From positions 186,001-250,000 of the forward strand of contig JADIYW010000036.1 in assembly GCA_016705125.1 (NCBI GenBank): a DNA stretch of 64,000 nt. The letters are read 5' to 3'. The notes under the pieces were generated by a model. The model searched no databases, was not told where the DNA came from, and saw nothing but the letters and a program-made list of their open reading frames with translations. Position 1 is the first letter of the stretch, and the number at the start of each line of letters is the position of its first letter. The stretch comes from Bacteroidota bacterium. GTDB lineage: Bacteria > Bacteroidota > Bacteroidia > Chitinophagales > JADIYW01. Shown one piece after another: positions 16,964 through 26,410 of this stretch. The position numbers were made by a program, and so were the translations under genes.

Positions 16964-18295
16964 TTATCTAGCATATGATTCTCCATGTTGACTTAAGTCT
17001 AAGCCTTCTAATTCTTCTTGCTCCGAAACCCTTAGTGGAGAGATAATATCGGTTAATTTTAAAAGCAATAAAGACCCAAAGAATGCAAAAGCAGAAACAC
17101 CAATCATTGCTACTAAATGTGTAAAAAACAATTTTGTTTCACCAAAAAACAACCCTTGATCAGCTACTGCACCATTTATTGAAGTTGTTGCAAAAATACC
17201 AGTTAGAATCATTCCACTCATACCACCAACACCATGGCAAGGAAATACATCCAAAGTATCATCTAAGCTTGATTTAGATCTCCATTCTACCAAAACATTT
17301 GAAATTAAACTAGCAATAAAACCAATAAAAATAGAATGCGGAACCGTTACAAATCCTGCACCCGGAGTAATTGCAACCAATCCTACTACTGCGCCAATAC
17401 AAGCACCTAGAGCGGATGGTTTTTTACCTCTTGCTGCATCAAAGAAAATCCAAGCTAAAGCTGCAGTAGCTGATGCAGTATTTGTTGTTGCAAAAGCTGT
17501 AGCTGCTAGGTTACCTGCCCCAACCGCTGAACCAGCATTAAATCCGAACCAACCAAACCATAATAATCCAGTACCTAATACTACATATGGAATATTTGCT
17601 GGGCTATGACCATTTGATTTTCGACTTTTAAGATAAAGAACAGAAGCTAAAGCAGCCCAACCTGCGCTCATGTGTACAACTGTACCACCTGCAAAATCCA
17701 AAACGCCCAATTTGAATAAAAATCCATCTGGATGCCAAGCCCAATGAGCTAAAGGAGAATAGATTAGCATTGAAAACAAACAGATAAAAAGAAGATAAGA
17801 TGTGAACCTAATTCTCTCAGCAAAAGCACCTGTAATAAGCGCCGGAGTAATGATTGCAAATTTTAATTGAAAAAAAGCAAAAACTGCAAATGGAATAGTA
17901 GGCGCTAATGACCATGGTGCTCCATCTAATACGCCTTTAAACATAAAAAATGTTGATGGATTTCCAATAAAACCGCCCATGGAATCTCCAAAAGCTAAGC
18001 TAAAACCTACAACCACCCAAAGAACAGAAATTACTGCCATGGCTGCAACACTCTGTAACATTGTCGAAATAATATTTTTGGAAGAAACCATACCACCATA
18101 GAAAAATGCCAAACCTGGCGTCATCAATAAAACGAAAGCGGCAGCTGTAAGCATCCAAGCGGTATCACCTGTATTAATCGCACCAATTTTGATTAAATCT
18201 TCTGGTGATGGCGTTTTTGGAATACTTGAAAAGAAAAGACTGAATATAGCTAGAGCAGTCAGAACAATAAATGGTGCATAACTTTTAAATTTCAT
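16964..18295 (-). CDS. amt: Ammonium transporter (Amt), copy 1
   Basis: A 443-residue Amt/Mep/Rh channel with about 11 membrane segments after an N-terminal cleavable-type hydrophobic stretch. Family signatures: DTAWMLTAAA, MTPGLAFFYGG, FAGGTVVHMSAG (first pore His), and DVFPCHGVGGMSG (second pore His). It imports ammonium across the inner membrane. ATG 18295 is preferred over 18325 because it begins a signal-like segment. Next to a second amt; no P-II gene (glnK) is present, so regulation by P-II cannot be inferred here. Confidence 0.93.
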   Translation of the reverse strand: MKFKSYAPFIVLTALAIFSLFFSSIPKTPSPEDLIKIGAINTGDTAWMLTAAAFVLLMTPGLAFFYGGMVSSKNIISTMLQSVAAMAVISVLWVVVGFSLAFGDSMGGFIGNPSTFFMFKGVLDGAPWSLAPTIPFAVFAFFQLKFAIITPALITGAFAERIRFTSYLLFICLFSMLIYSPLAHWAWHPDGFLFKLGVLDFAGGTVVHMSAGWAALASVLYLKSRKSNGHSPANIPYVVLGTGLLWFGWFGFNAGSAVGAGNLAATAFATTNTASATAALAWIFFDAARGKKPSALGACIGAVVGLVAITPGAGFVTVPHSIFIGFIASLISNVLVEWRSKSSLDDTLDVFPCHGVGGMSGMILTGIFATTSINGAVADQGLFFGETKLFFTHLVAMIGVSAFAFFGSLLLLKLTDIISPLRVSEQEELEGLDLSQHGESYAR

Positions 18296-18510
18296 GTTAT
18301 AGTTTTTTAAATGTGAAAAATCCAATCATATTTAAATGATTACAAAGGCAAACATAAAATATTTATCTCTTATTTTTCATGTTTTTTTGTTCAATTAATG
18401 TTTTTTTAATAAATTAAACAATAAAATTCGAATGAAATTTCATTTTTCAATGTTTTGGTTACAAAAAAGACACATACAAAAAAATATAATTTATTTTTTA
18501 TGTGCAAAAA

Positions 18511-18535
18511 AAATAGCGACCAATGGTCGCTATTT
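18511..18535 (-). terminator. Terminator after amt copy 2
   Basis: Perfect 11-bp stem AAATAGCGACC / GGTCGCTATTT with a 3-nt loop, followed on the minus strand by eight T. It separates the two amt genes into distinct transcripts. Confidence 0.85.
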
Positions 18536-18557
18536 AAAATATAATTGATTAACTCAA

Positions 18558-19868
18558 TTATTGTCCAACCCACTCGCCATGTTGACTTTTGTCTAGTCCA
18601 ATTAATTCCTCTTCAGGCGAAACCCTCATTGGCACAATTAAATCTGTTATTTTATATAATACCATAGATCCAAAAAAAGCAAAAGAGCCAACAATAACAA
18701 CAACAATTAAGTGTCTGTAAAAAGTAGGATTTGAAGGGTCGTAAATTAATCCTACATCTTTGGCGAAAACACCAGTAAGAATAGTACCAACAACACCTCC
18801 CATTCCATGGCAAGGAAATACATCTAAAGTATCATCTAATTTTGATTTGTTTTTAAGGTTAACGGCAAAGTATGAAACAATAGATGCAACAAACCCTATA
18901 AAAAGTGCTTGGCCCACGTTTACAAAACCACAAGCAGGGGTAATGGCCACTAATCCAACAACAGCACCAATACAACCACCCATAGCAGATGCTTTATTGC
19001 CTCTTAAATTGTCCAAAAACAACCAGGTAAGCATTGCTGAAGCTGCAGCAGTATTGGTCGTCGCAAGTGCCATTGCTGCAGTTCCATTCGCTGCGAGTGC
19101 AGAACCTGCGTTAAATCCATACCAACCAAACCACAATAAGCCAGTTCCAATAATTACTCGTGGTATATTTGATGGCTCATGCGAATGGTTATGATCAGAC
19201 AAAATACTTCTACGACCTAAAAACATTGCACCTGCCAAAGCTGCAAAACCTGCAGACATATGCACTACAGTGCCACCAGCAAAATCAAGAATACCCCAAT
19301 TGCGAAGCAAACCTTGAGGATGCCATGTCATATGAGCCAATGGAGCATAAATAAAAACAATAAACAAACAAATAAACAAAAGGTAAGAGGAAAACTTAAC
19401 CCTTTCTGCAAAGCTTCCCGTAATTAAAGCTGGTGTAATAATTGCAAATTTGAGTTGAAACATTGCATACAAAACCAATGGAATGGTTGGAGAAAGATTG
19501 GTATCTGTGTCATAACCAACATGGTTAAACATAAAAAAAGTACGTGGATCGCCTATAATGCCTCCAATGCTATCGCCAAAACAAAGGCTAAAACCCACAA
19601 AAACCCAAAGTAAGCTTATAACGCCTAAGCAAACTACACTTTGAAAAACAGTAGAGATAATATTTTTTCTGCTGGCCATTCCACCATAAAAAAAACCTAA
19701 TCCTGGTGTCATAATTAAAACTAATGCTGCAGCCACCATAACCCAGGCAGTATCAGCACCATTTATTGGATCACCTGAATGCAATCCAACGGTGCTTTGT
19801 GGCATAAACAATCCTAAAATACATACGCATGCTACAAGCACAAACGAAACTATAGCTCTTCCTTTCAT
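18558..19868 (-). CDS. amt: Ammonium transporter (Amt), copy 2
   Basis: A 436-residue Amt protein closely similar to the neighbouring copy, with DTAWVMVAAA, MTPGLGFFYGG, FAGGTVVHMSAG and DVFPCHGMGG. It also starts with a signal-like segment (about residues 5-25). Differences from copy 1 include an added histidine-rich loop (SDHNHSHEPSNIP, about 225-240) between membrane segments. The pair is a tandem duplication; a strong terminator between them suggests separate expression, perhaps different affinity or regulation. Confidence 0.93.
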   Translation of the reverse strand: MKGRAIVSFVLVACVCILGLFMPQSTVGLHSGDPINGADTAWVMVAAALVLIMTPGLGFFYGGMASRKNIISTVFQSVVCLGVISLLWVFVGFSLCFGDSIGGIIGDPRTFFMFNHVGYDTDTNLSPTIPLVLYAMFQLKFAIITPALITGSFAERVKFSSYLLFICLFIVFIYAPLAHMTWHPQGLLRNWGILDFAGGTVVHMSAGFAALAGAMFLGRRSILSDHNHSHEPSNIPRVIIGTGLLWFGWYGFNAGSALAANGTAAMALATTNTAAASAMLTWLFLDNLRGNKASAMGGCIGAVVGLVAITPACGFVNVGQALFIGFVASIVSYFAVNLKNKSKLDDTLDVFPCHGMGGVVGTILTGVFAKDVGLIYDPSNPTFYRHLIVVVIVGSFAFFGSMVLYKITDLIVPMRVSPEEELIGLDKSQHGEWVGQ

Positions 19869-20132
19869 TTTATAAATAATTAAATATGTTGTTTGGTTTA
19901 CAATATTCGATTAAAAGATAAATTTATGAAAAAAAACTCATAGTATTTTTTAATTTGGGGTCATAATAATGTAAAATTAAAACAAAACTGCATAACATTA
20001 CATTGAATTAACATAATAAGGTACAATGAATTATAAACCAAGAAAAGCAATTCTAAATTTAAAAGAAATTGGCATGCTTGTTGGATAATACAGAATAGAA
20101 AAATTTAATTGCTTTTCATTTAGTTGGTTTGG

Positions 20133-20159
20133 ACCTCGCTCACAAGGCGAGGTTTTTTT
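20133..20159 (+). terminator. Orphan plus-strand terminator
   Basis: ACCTCGC / 7-nt loop / GCGAGGT followed by TTTTTTT, a textbook intrinsic terminator on the plus strand. No annotated plus-strand gene precedes it: the 265 nt to the divergent amt contain only a 20-codon ATG frame (20026-20088). It points to a small RNA or tiny peptide gene here. Confidence 0.7.
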
Positions 20160-21267
20160 ATTTAACATTTCTTGCAGCATCCATAAATGCCTGAAGACTT
20201 AAATCATTGACTTTAGATTCATTTTGATGTGCTATTTGCCATTGTTTAATTTTAACTTGTGTTTTAATTGACTCAATTACTTCACTAATCACTCCAGTAA
20301 AAAGAGACACTTTTAGTCCGTCTTCCTTTTCTTGTGTTAAAAATTGACTGATAATAGCACTTGTAACTTCATCTATACCTCTTTTATTTTTAGCATTTTC
20401 CAAATCATCCATTATTTGATCAACAATATTAAATGTAATATCGCTAATGGCACTATCCAACATATTAGAAACTAATTTTCCAATACCAGGAACCAATCTA
20501 ATATTATCAATTTCTTTATTACTTTTAACTGCATTAGCAACCAAACCTTGTACATATTCTCGTAGTTCATTTTGATGATTAGAATAAGAAATTGTAATTG
20601 CATCACTTACTCTTTCAGATATCCAAGCAGAAATAATTTCACTTTTGGGCAATAGAACTTCTCGTGCAACCTTCTCAACCATAGGTGAGCCTGTTTGAAT
20701 TTCGTCTTGTACGCCATCCAATACTTTTACTACCACTCTGTCTGAGACTTCCTCAACAATAATATCCAAATATTTTGCTCCCTTTTTGAATAAATAAGTT
20801 GTAGTTACATCAATTACCCCTAATCTTTGTAGCCTATAAAACAATGAAAAAATTCGCAACAAACGCAATAAACGAAAGCCGCCACTTAGTGGAATACAAC
20901 CCAAAACATCATACCAATGAATGAAAGGATAAAAAAACCATTTTTCGTAAGTTTTTTTATAAATTGCAATAAACCACCTCAGCAATAACTCAACGACAAA
21001 AATCGCAACAAATATTAAATCAAATTGATTGGCGTAAGGGTGAATAAAGGCACTATACCATTGTTCAAACCTTGGAAAAATAGATTTCCAAATACCTTGA
21101 ACCCAGTCAAAACTAAACGTCCAATCGAACAAAATGGCAGATAAATTAAATACAACCAAGAACAACATAATAATATCGACAATGATAATACCATCGCGCC
21201 TGCTATTCTTAAATTTTTCAGCATCGATTTTAAAAAACCTAGCCAGCTTTTTATTAGATGATGCCAT
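20158..21267 (-). CDS. Voltage-sensor-like membrane protein without a pore domain
   Basis: A 369-residue protein. Four membrane segments fit a voltage-sensor domain: S1 26-47, S2 82-102 with Glu93, S3 111-127 with Asp120, S4 131-148 with Arg132, 135, 138, 145 and 148 in a three-residue rhythm. No S5-pore-S6 with a selectivity filter follows; residues 155-369 are soluble, amphipathic and helical (SDRVVVKVLDGVQDEI). It may be annotated as an ion transporter by similarity, but a conducting pore is not visible. Function unknown. Confidence 0.65.
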   Translation of the reverse strand: MASSNKKLARFFKIDAEKFKNSRRDGIIIVDIIMLFLVVFNLSAILFDWTFSFDWVQGIWKSIFPRFEQWYSAFIHPYANQFDLIFVAIFVVELLLRWFIAIYKKTYEKWFFYPFIHWYDVLGCIPLSGGFRLLRLLRIFSLFYRLQRLGVIDVTTTYLFKKGAKYLDIIVEEVSDRVVVKVLDGVQDEIQTGSPMVEKVAREVLLPKSEIISAWISERVSDAITISYSNHQNELREYVQGLVANAVKSNKEIDNIRLVPGIGKLVSNMLDSAISDITFNIVDQIMDDLENAKNKRGIDEVTSAIISQFLTQEKEDGLKVSLFTGVISEVIESIKTQVKIKQWQIAHQNESKVNDLSLQAFMDAARNVK

Positions 21268-21312
21268 AACTATTTTTTTCTTGGTTAAAAATAAAACAAA
21301 ATTACAATTTTC

Positions 21313-22149
21313 TTATTTGGTAGGTTTTCCTAAGTAATACTTTAAAAAAACTACCTCCTTTTCAGATAATGGCCTGTATTTACCACGAGGTAAATCCTTT
21401 TTTGTTAGTCCAGCATAAATTACCCTATCTAATTTAATGACTTCATAACCGAGATGCTCAAAAATTCTCCTAACAATTCTATTTTTTCCAACATGAATTT
21501 CAATTCCAATATTCATTTTAGAGTTATCTTCATATTCAAGACCATCAACTTTAACAAGACCATCTTCAAGGGTTAAGCCTTTTACGATTTCCTCATAATG
21601 TGGAATAGTCAATTTTTTATCCAATTCTACATGATATAATTTAGAAATATTACTGCTTGGATGGGATAATTTTTGAGCCAATTCTCCATCATTAGTAAGG
21701 ACAAGCAAGCCAGTAGTATTTCTATCTAATCGACCGATGGGATATATTCTCAACTCTTTAGCCTCTTTAATATAATCCATTACGGTTCGTCTCCCATTCT
21801 CATCCTCGGTAGTGGTGATACAATCTTTGGGTTTATTAAATAAAAAATATACCTTTTTTTCTGAAATAACTCTTTGTCCCTTATATTTCACAATATCTTT
21901 GGGCAATACCTTATATCCCATTTCATTAATTACTTCTCCATTTACCGTAACTTCCCCGTTTACAATTAATTCGTCAGCTTTTCTTCGTGCGCAAATTCCT
22001 GCATTTGCAATAAACTTATTCAATCTAATGCCTTCTGTTAAGTCCTTTTCCTTTTGATCCTTTTCAGCCTTTTCAACCATAAATGGTTTTTTATACGCTT
22101 TTTTAGGAGGGAAAGGACTAGTTTTTTTGTTCGATTCCTTCTTTTTCAC
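21313..22149 (-). CDS. rluB: rRNA pseudouridine synthase, RluB/RsuA family
   Basis: A 278-residue protein: lysine-rich N-terminus (1-38), S4 RNA-binding domain (about 40-88, RLNKFIANAGICARRKADELI) and the pseudouridine synthase domain with catalytic Asp142 in GRLDRNTTGLL. It modifies large-subunit rRNA. Its start overlaps the scpB end by 32 nt, the usual scpB-rluB coupling found in many bacteria. Confidence 0.9.
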   Translation of the reverse strand: MKKKESNKKTSPFPPKKAYKKPFMVEKAEKDQKEKDLTEGIRLNKFIANAGICARRKADELIVNGEVTVNGEVINEMGYKVLPKDIVKYKGQRVISEKKVYFLFNKPKDCITTTEDENGRRTVMDYIKEAKELRIYPIGRLDRNTTGLLVLTNDGELAQKLSHPSSNISKLYHVELDKKLTIPHYEEIVKGLTLEDGLVKVDGLEYEDNSKMNIGIEIHVGKNRIVRRIFEHLGYEVIKLDRVIYAGLTKKDLPRGKYRPLSEKEVVFLKYYLGKPTK

Positions 22150-22693
22150 CTATTTGATTTTCTGTTTCTTGAAATTCTCTTAATTTGGGTAATTCATCCA
22201 AATTATTGATGCCAAAATAATCCATAAAGTAGGTAGAAGTCCCATACAAAAGAGGCTTACCTACATCTTCACTTCGTCCTTTTATTTCAACCAATTCCTT
22301 TTCCATCAACTTTTGTATAGTATAATCAGAACTCACTCCTCTAATTTGTTCAATTTCTGACTTTGCAACTGGTTGTTTATAAGCAATAATTGCAAGGGTT
22401 TCTAATGCAGCCGCTGTCAATTTTTTGTTTGCCTTTCTTTCTTGAAATTCAGCAATTAATAAATGATAATCAGATTTTGTAAGAAATTGAAAACCACCTC
22501 CTGATAAAAAAAGACCAAATGAAAAACTATCATTGTTGAATTTTTCTTGGATGGAAGAAATTGCAGACAAAACATCTGACTCCTGAACTTGAGCTGGTTC
22601 AATTTTATTAAAAAACATAGTGATTTCATCCACAGTCATCGGTGCCTCTGAAGTAAAAATCAATGCTTCAATCTTACAAACTAAATTTTCCAT
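22118..22693 (-). CDS. scpB: Segregation and condensation protein B
   Basis: A 191-residue protein with the two winged-helix domains of ScpB (IEALIFTSEAPMT at the start; AALETLAIIAYKQPV and IEQIRGVSSDYTIQKL in the middle). ScpB works with ScpA and SMC in chromosome condensation. The ATG at 22693 is preferred to a TTG two codons earlier. Overlaps rluB. Confidence 0.92.
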   Translation of the reverse strand: MENLVCKIEALIFTSEAPMTVDEITMFFNKIEPAQVQESDVLSAISSIQEKFNNDSFSFGLFLSGGGFQFLTKSDYHLLIAEFQERKANKKLTAAALETLAIIAYKQPVAKSEIEQIRGVSSDYTIQKLMEKELVEIKGRSEDVGKPLLYGTSTYFMDYFGINNLDELPKLREFQETENQIGEKEGIEQKN

Positions 22694-22718
22694 AAACAAA
22701 CCTCAATATAAAAAAAAA

Positions 22719-22746
22719 TTCCAGGCTTTCAAAATAAAACCTGGAA
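22719..22746 (-). terminator. Terminator of the ATP synthase operon
   Basis: Stem TTCCAGG/CCTGGAA, extendable by three A-T pairs past one mismatch, followed on the minus strand by nine T. It lies between the atpG stop (22769) and the scpB start. Confidence 0.8.
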
Positions 22747-22768
22747 CTAAAATATAATAATATTAAAA

Positions 22769-23647
22769 CTAACCTTGAGATAACGCAGCGGCTCCACTTA
22801 CAATTTCAGACAATTCTGTTGTAATTGCAGCTTGTCGAGCACGATTATAAGATAATTTCAATCCATTCAACAATTCATTTGCGTTCTCTGTAGCCTTGTC
22901 CATAGCAGTCATACGAGCACCATGTTCAGATGCATTAGAATCCAAAAGGTATCTAAAAAACTGCGTCTTTAAAATTTTAGGCACCAATTCTTCCAATAAT
23001 TTTTCTTTTTGAGGTTCAAAAGCATAATCATTATTAGATTTGGATTTAGCTTCACTCAATTTAATTGGCAAAAACTGATCGTGTGTGGCAATTTGAACGG
23101 CAGCGTTTTTAAATTGACCATAAACAACATCCACCTTGTCATAATATCCACCAACAAAAGCATCCATAGCAAATTGAGCTGCTTTAGATGCTTCCTCAAA
23201 ATTTAATTTAGTAAAAGTAGCTATGAAATCAGTATTGATATTGATTTTGCTGTTTTTAAAAGCATCGTTCCCTTTTTTACCGACAGCTAAAATATCAACT
23301 GCGCCTTTATCAACTAAATCTTTATAATCATAAGCAATTAGATTCCTAACAATTTTCACCACATTTGCATTAAATCCGCCACACAGTCCTTTGTCAGAGG
23401 TAACTACAACAATAAGAACCTTCTTAACACTGGATTGTTTTGCATAAGAGATAGAGACATCACCTTGAAGACCACTAGCAATATTTCCAAGAACGTTAGA
23501 TAATTGTTCAGAATATGGTCTTATTTGTACAATTCTATCCGTTGCTTTTTTAAATTTAGCTGCCGAAACCATTTTCATGGCTTTGGTTATCTGTATCGTT
23601 GAATTTACAGATGCTATCCTATTTCTTACTTCTTTTAAATTAGCCAT
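22769..23647 (-). CDS. atpG: ATP synthase gamma subunit
   Basis: A 292-residue central-stalk subunit. The N-terminal coiled-coil helix (LKEVRNRIASVNSTIQITKAMKMVSA) and the C-terminal helix (RMTAMDKATENANELL, NRARQAAITTELSEIVSGA) match the gamma shaft that rotates in the F1 head; TSDKGLCGGFN is conserved. Last gene of atpB-E-F-H-A-G, before a strong terminator. atpD and atpC, which would follow in many bacteria, are absent here, as is common in Bacteroidota. Confidence 0.96.
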   Translation of the reverse strand: MANLKEVRNRIASVNSTIQITKAMKMVSAAKFKKATDRIVQIRPYSEQLSNVLGNIASGLQGDVSISYAKQSSVKKVLIVVVTSDKGLCGGFNANVVKIVRNLIAYDYKDLVDKGAVDILAVGKKGNDAFKNSKININTDFIATFTKLNFEEASKAAQFAMDAFVGGYYDKVDVVYGQFKNAAVQIATHDQFLPIKLSEAKSKSNNDYAFEPQKEKLLEELVPKILKTQFFRYLLDSNASEHGARMTAMDKATENANELLNGLKLSYNRARQAAITTELSEIVSGAAALSQG

Positions 23648-23668
23648 TTTGAATTAAAGCCTTTTTGC

Positions 23669-25246
23669 TTATTTATAATTTGGTTCTAATTCTTTTGCAA
23701 AACCTTCCAATTGAGCTGTTACAGCATCGGATAAATTTCCTTTTTTCAATTCCGCTAAAGCTTCAGGAGCCTTTTTAGATAAATGATTCAAGAAATCTTC
23801 CTCAAACTGCTTTATTTTACCAACTGGAATGTTTCTAAGCAAACCTTTGGTACCTAAATAAATGATTGCAACTTGTTTTTCAACCGTAACTGGGGAAAAC
23901 TGAGGTTGCTTTAAAATTTCAACATTTCGTTTTCCTTTTTCTAAAACAGCCAAAGTTGCAGGATCCAAGTCAGAACCAAATTTAGAAAATGCTTCCAATT
24001 CTCGGTATTGAGCCTGGTCTAATTTTAATGTACCAGCTACTTTTTTCATCGATTTAATTTGTGCATTTCCACCCACTCGGGATACCGAAATACCCACATT
24101 GATTGCAGGACGAACACCAGCATTAAACAAATTGGACTCTAAGAAAATTTGTCCATCAGTAATTGAAATAACGTTTGTAGGAATATAAGCAGAAACGTCA
24201 CCAGCTTGTGTTTCAATAATCGGCAAAGCCGTTAAAGATCCACCACCTTTAACAATTTTTTTCAAAGAATCTGGTAAATCGTTCATGCTTGCAGCGATAC
24301 CATCGTTGTTAATTACCTTAGCGGCTCTTTCCAATAAACGAGAGTGTAAATAAAATACGTCTCCTGGATAAGCCTCACGCCCTGGAGGACGTCGAAGCAA
24401 CAAAGAAACCTCACGGTAAGCCACAGCTTGTTTAGACAAATCATCATAAACAATCAAAGCTGGACGACCAGTATCTCTAAAAAATTCGCCAATAGCTGCG
24501 CCTGAGAAAGGAGCAAAAAAGATATTTGGTGCTGGGTCAGATGCATTAGCAGCAACAATAACCGTATAAGGCATTGCACCAGCCTCTTCCAAAGTCTTAG
24601 CTATATTCGCAACTGTAGATGCTTTTTGACCGCAAGCTACATATATACAATAAACAGTTTCGCCTCTTTCATAAAACTCCTTTTGATTGATAATTGTATC
24701 AATAGCAATAGCTGTTTTACCTGTTTGACGGTCACCAATAATTAATTCCCTTTGACCTCTACCAATAGGTATCATAGCATCAATTGCTTTAATACCCGTT
24801 TGCAAAGGCTCATTAACTGGTTGACGATAAATAACACCTGGCGCTTTACGCTCCAATGGCATATCGTATAATACACCACCAATAGGCCCTTTTCCATCAA
24901 TAGGTTCTCCCAAAGAATTCACCACACGTCCTAATAAACCTTCACCAACATTAATTGAAGCAATTTTACCAGTTCGTTTTACACTATCTCCTTCCTTGAT
25001 TTCCTCAGATGGTCCCATTAAAACCACCCCTACATTGTCTTGTTCTAAGTTAAGAGCTATTGCTCGAATTCCATTTTGAAATTCAACCAACTCACCTGCT
25101 TTTACTTGGGTCAATCCATAAACCCTTGCAATACCATCACCCACTTGCAATACAGTACCAACTTCTTCTAATTCAGTTTGTGAATTAAAATTAGCCAACT
25201 GACTTCTTAGTATGGATGAAATTTCATCTGGTCTTACCTCTACCAT
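23669..25246 (-). CDS. atpA: ATP synthase alpha subunit
   Basis: A 525-residue F1 subunit with Walker A GDRQTGKT (about 170-177), Walker-B-type ALIVYDD, and the signature REAYPGDVFYLHSRLLERA. It forms the non-catalytic nucleotide sites with beta. Located 18 nt downstream of atpH. Confidence 0.97.
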   Translation of the reverse strand: MVEVRPDEISSILRSQLANFNSQTELEEVGTVLQVGDGIARVYGLTQVKAGELVEFQNGIRAIALNLEQDNVGVVLMGPSEEIKEGDSVKRTGKIASINVGEGLLGRVVNSLGEPIDGKGPIGGVLYDMPLERKAPGVIYRQPVNEPLQTGIKAIDAMIPIGRGQRELIIGDRQTGKTAIAIDTIINQKEFYERGETVYCIYVACGQKASTVANIAKTLEEAGAMPYTVIVAANASDPAPNIFFAPFSGAAIGEFFRDTGRPALIVYDDLSKQAVAYREVSLLLRRPPGREAYPGDVFYLHSRLLERAAKVINNDGIAASMNDLPDSLKKIVKGGGSLTALPIIETQAGDVSAYIPTNVISITDGQIFLESNLFNAGVRPAINVGISVSRVGGNAQIKSMKKVAGTLKLDQAQYRELEAFSKFGSDLDPATLAVLEKGKRNVEILKQPQFSPVTVEKQVAIIYLGTKGLLRNIPVGKIKQFEEDFLNHLSKKAPEALAELKKGNLSDAVTAQLEGFAKELEPNYK

Positions 25247-25264
25247 TTTTAAAATATATTTATT

Positions 25265-25807
25265 TTAATTTAAAATAAGTTCTTTCCTTAATTCATTAAA
25301 TTTGTGTTTAATGCTTGCATTATACACCTTGTCGCCCAATTTCACTATAAACCCACCTAAAATAGATGGGTCAACAAGAACGTTAACCTTTACATTAGTT
25401 AGCTTAAGTTCCTCTTTAAACTTAGTGGCAATTGCAACTAATTCTTCTTGACTAGTATTTACTGCTGTTGTAATGGTGATTTCAGAAATTTCTTTTAATT
25501 CATTATATTGGTTAAAAAACTCTCCAATAATTTGATTTAAAAAGGATTCCCTTTTATGACTAATCACTAATAAAACAAAGTTTAATACTTGATTGCTCAC
25601 TTTGGACTGAAATATTTCTTTAAAGATATTTTCTTTAACATCACTTTTAATAAGTGGACTTTTTAGTAAAGCTTGCAAATCACTACTTCCATCACAAGCT
25701 GATTTAATTAGATTTAAATCGTCCTTTGTAACATCTAAAGTATTGCTACTAATAGAATCCTCTAAAATAGCTTTAGCATATCGACTTGCGAGTTTGGTAG
25801 CAGACAT
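25265..25807 (-). CDS. atpH: ATP synthase delta subunit
   Basis: A 180-residue OSCP/delta protein: ASRYAKAIL at the N-terminus and IDPxxxGGFIVKLGDKVYNASI-type C-terminal sequence (LVDPSILGGFIVKLG). It attaches the peripheral stalk to F1. Two bases separate it from atpF. Confidence 0.93.
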   Translation of the reverse strand: MSATKLASRYAKAILEDSISSNTLDVTKDDLNLIKSACDGSSDLQALLKSPLIKSDVKENIFKEIFQSKVSNQVLNFVLLVISHKRESFLNQIIGEFFNQYNELKEISEITITTAVNTSQEELVAIATKFKEELKLTNVKVNVLVDPSILGGFIVKLGDKVYNASIKHKFNELRKELILN

Positions 25808-25809
25808 CT

Positions 25810-26334
25810 TTAATTCATTTTTATTTTATCAACTAATGATTTCACTAAAGCTTGGTGATCCTTTTCAGTACTCAATTCCTTACCAACAATCTTTTCTGCA
25901 ATTTCAAGTGCTAACTTAGATACTTCCTGACCAACTTTTTGCTTTACATCGGCTATAGCTGCAATTTTTTGTGCTTCAATTTCAGCCATTGCTTCGTCTT
26001 TTAATTTCCCAGCACGAACTGAAGCCTCAGCTATTATACTATCTTTAGCTTCCTTCGCTTCTTTTAGTATAGATGCTCTTTCTTCACGAGCTTGTTTTAG
26101 CAAACTTTCGTTATCAGATTGCATCAACTTAATTTCCTCTTTTGCTTTAAGTGCAGCATTGAGCGCATCATTAATGGAATCACCTCTTTTCTTAATTGCT
26201 TCAGAAATAGGTTTAAATGCAAATTTACCTGCTATAAACCAAAACAAAAGAAAAATAAGGGTAGTCCAAAACACCAAACCAAAATCTGGTGTAATTAAAT
26301 CCATAGCATTAAATAGATAAAACATATTCTGCAT
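25810..26334 (-). CDS. atpF: ATP synthase b subunit
   Basis: A 174-residue peripheral-stalk subunit: one N-terminal membrane segment (about 18-37), then a long charged helix rich in A, K and E to the end. The ATG at 26334 is used, but the one eleven codons in (26304, MDLITPDFG) is also plausible because family members usually start near this motif. Separated from atpE by a perfect hairpin. Confidence 0.92.
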   Translation of the reverse strand: MQNMFYLFNAMDLITPDFGLVFWTTLIFLLFWFIAGKFAFKPISEAIKKRGDSINDALNAALKAKEEIKLMQSDNESLLKQAREERASILKEAKEAKDSIIAEASVRAGKLKDEAMAEIEAQKIAAIADVKQKVGQEVSKLALEIAEKIVGKELSTEKDHQALVKSLVDKIKMN

Positions 26335-26355
26335 TTTTAAGAATTTAAAACTTTA

Positions 26356-26390
26356 TTACGGCTACTTATCTTGTTAATAAGTAGCCGTAA
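26356..26390 (-). promoter_or_regulatory. Perfect 14-bp hairpin between atpE and atpF
   Basis: TTACGGCTACTTAT / 7-nt loop / ATAAGTAGCCGTAA, no mismatch. On the transcribed strand no T-run follows it, so it is not a simple terminator. More likely an RNA-stability or processing element protecting the 3' end of atpE mRNA. Confidence 0.65.
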
Positions 26391-26410
26391 AAAATTAATA
26401 TTTAAAGCAA

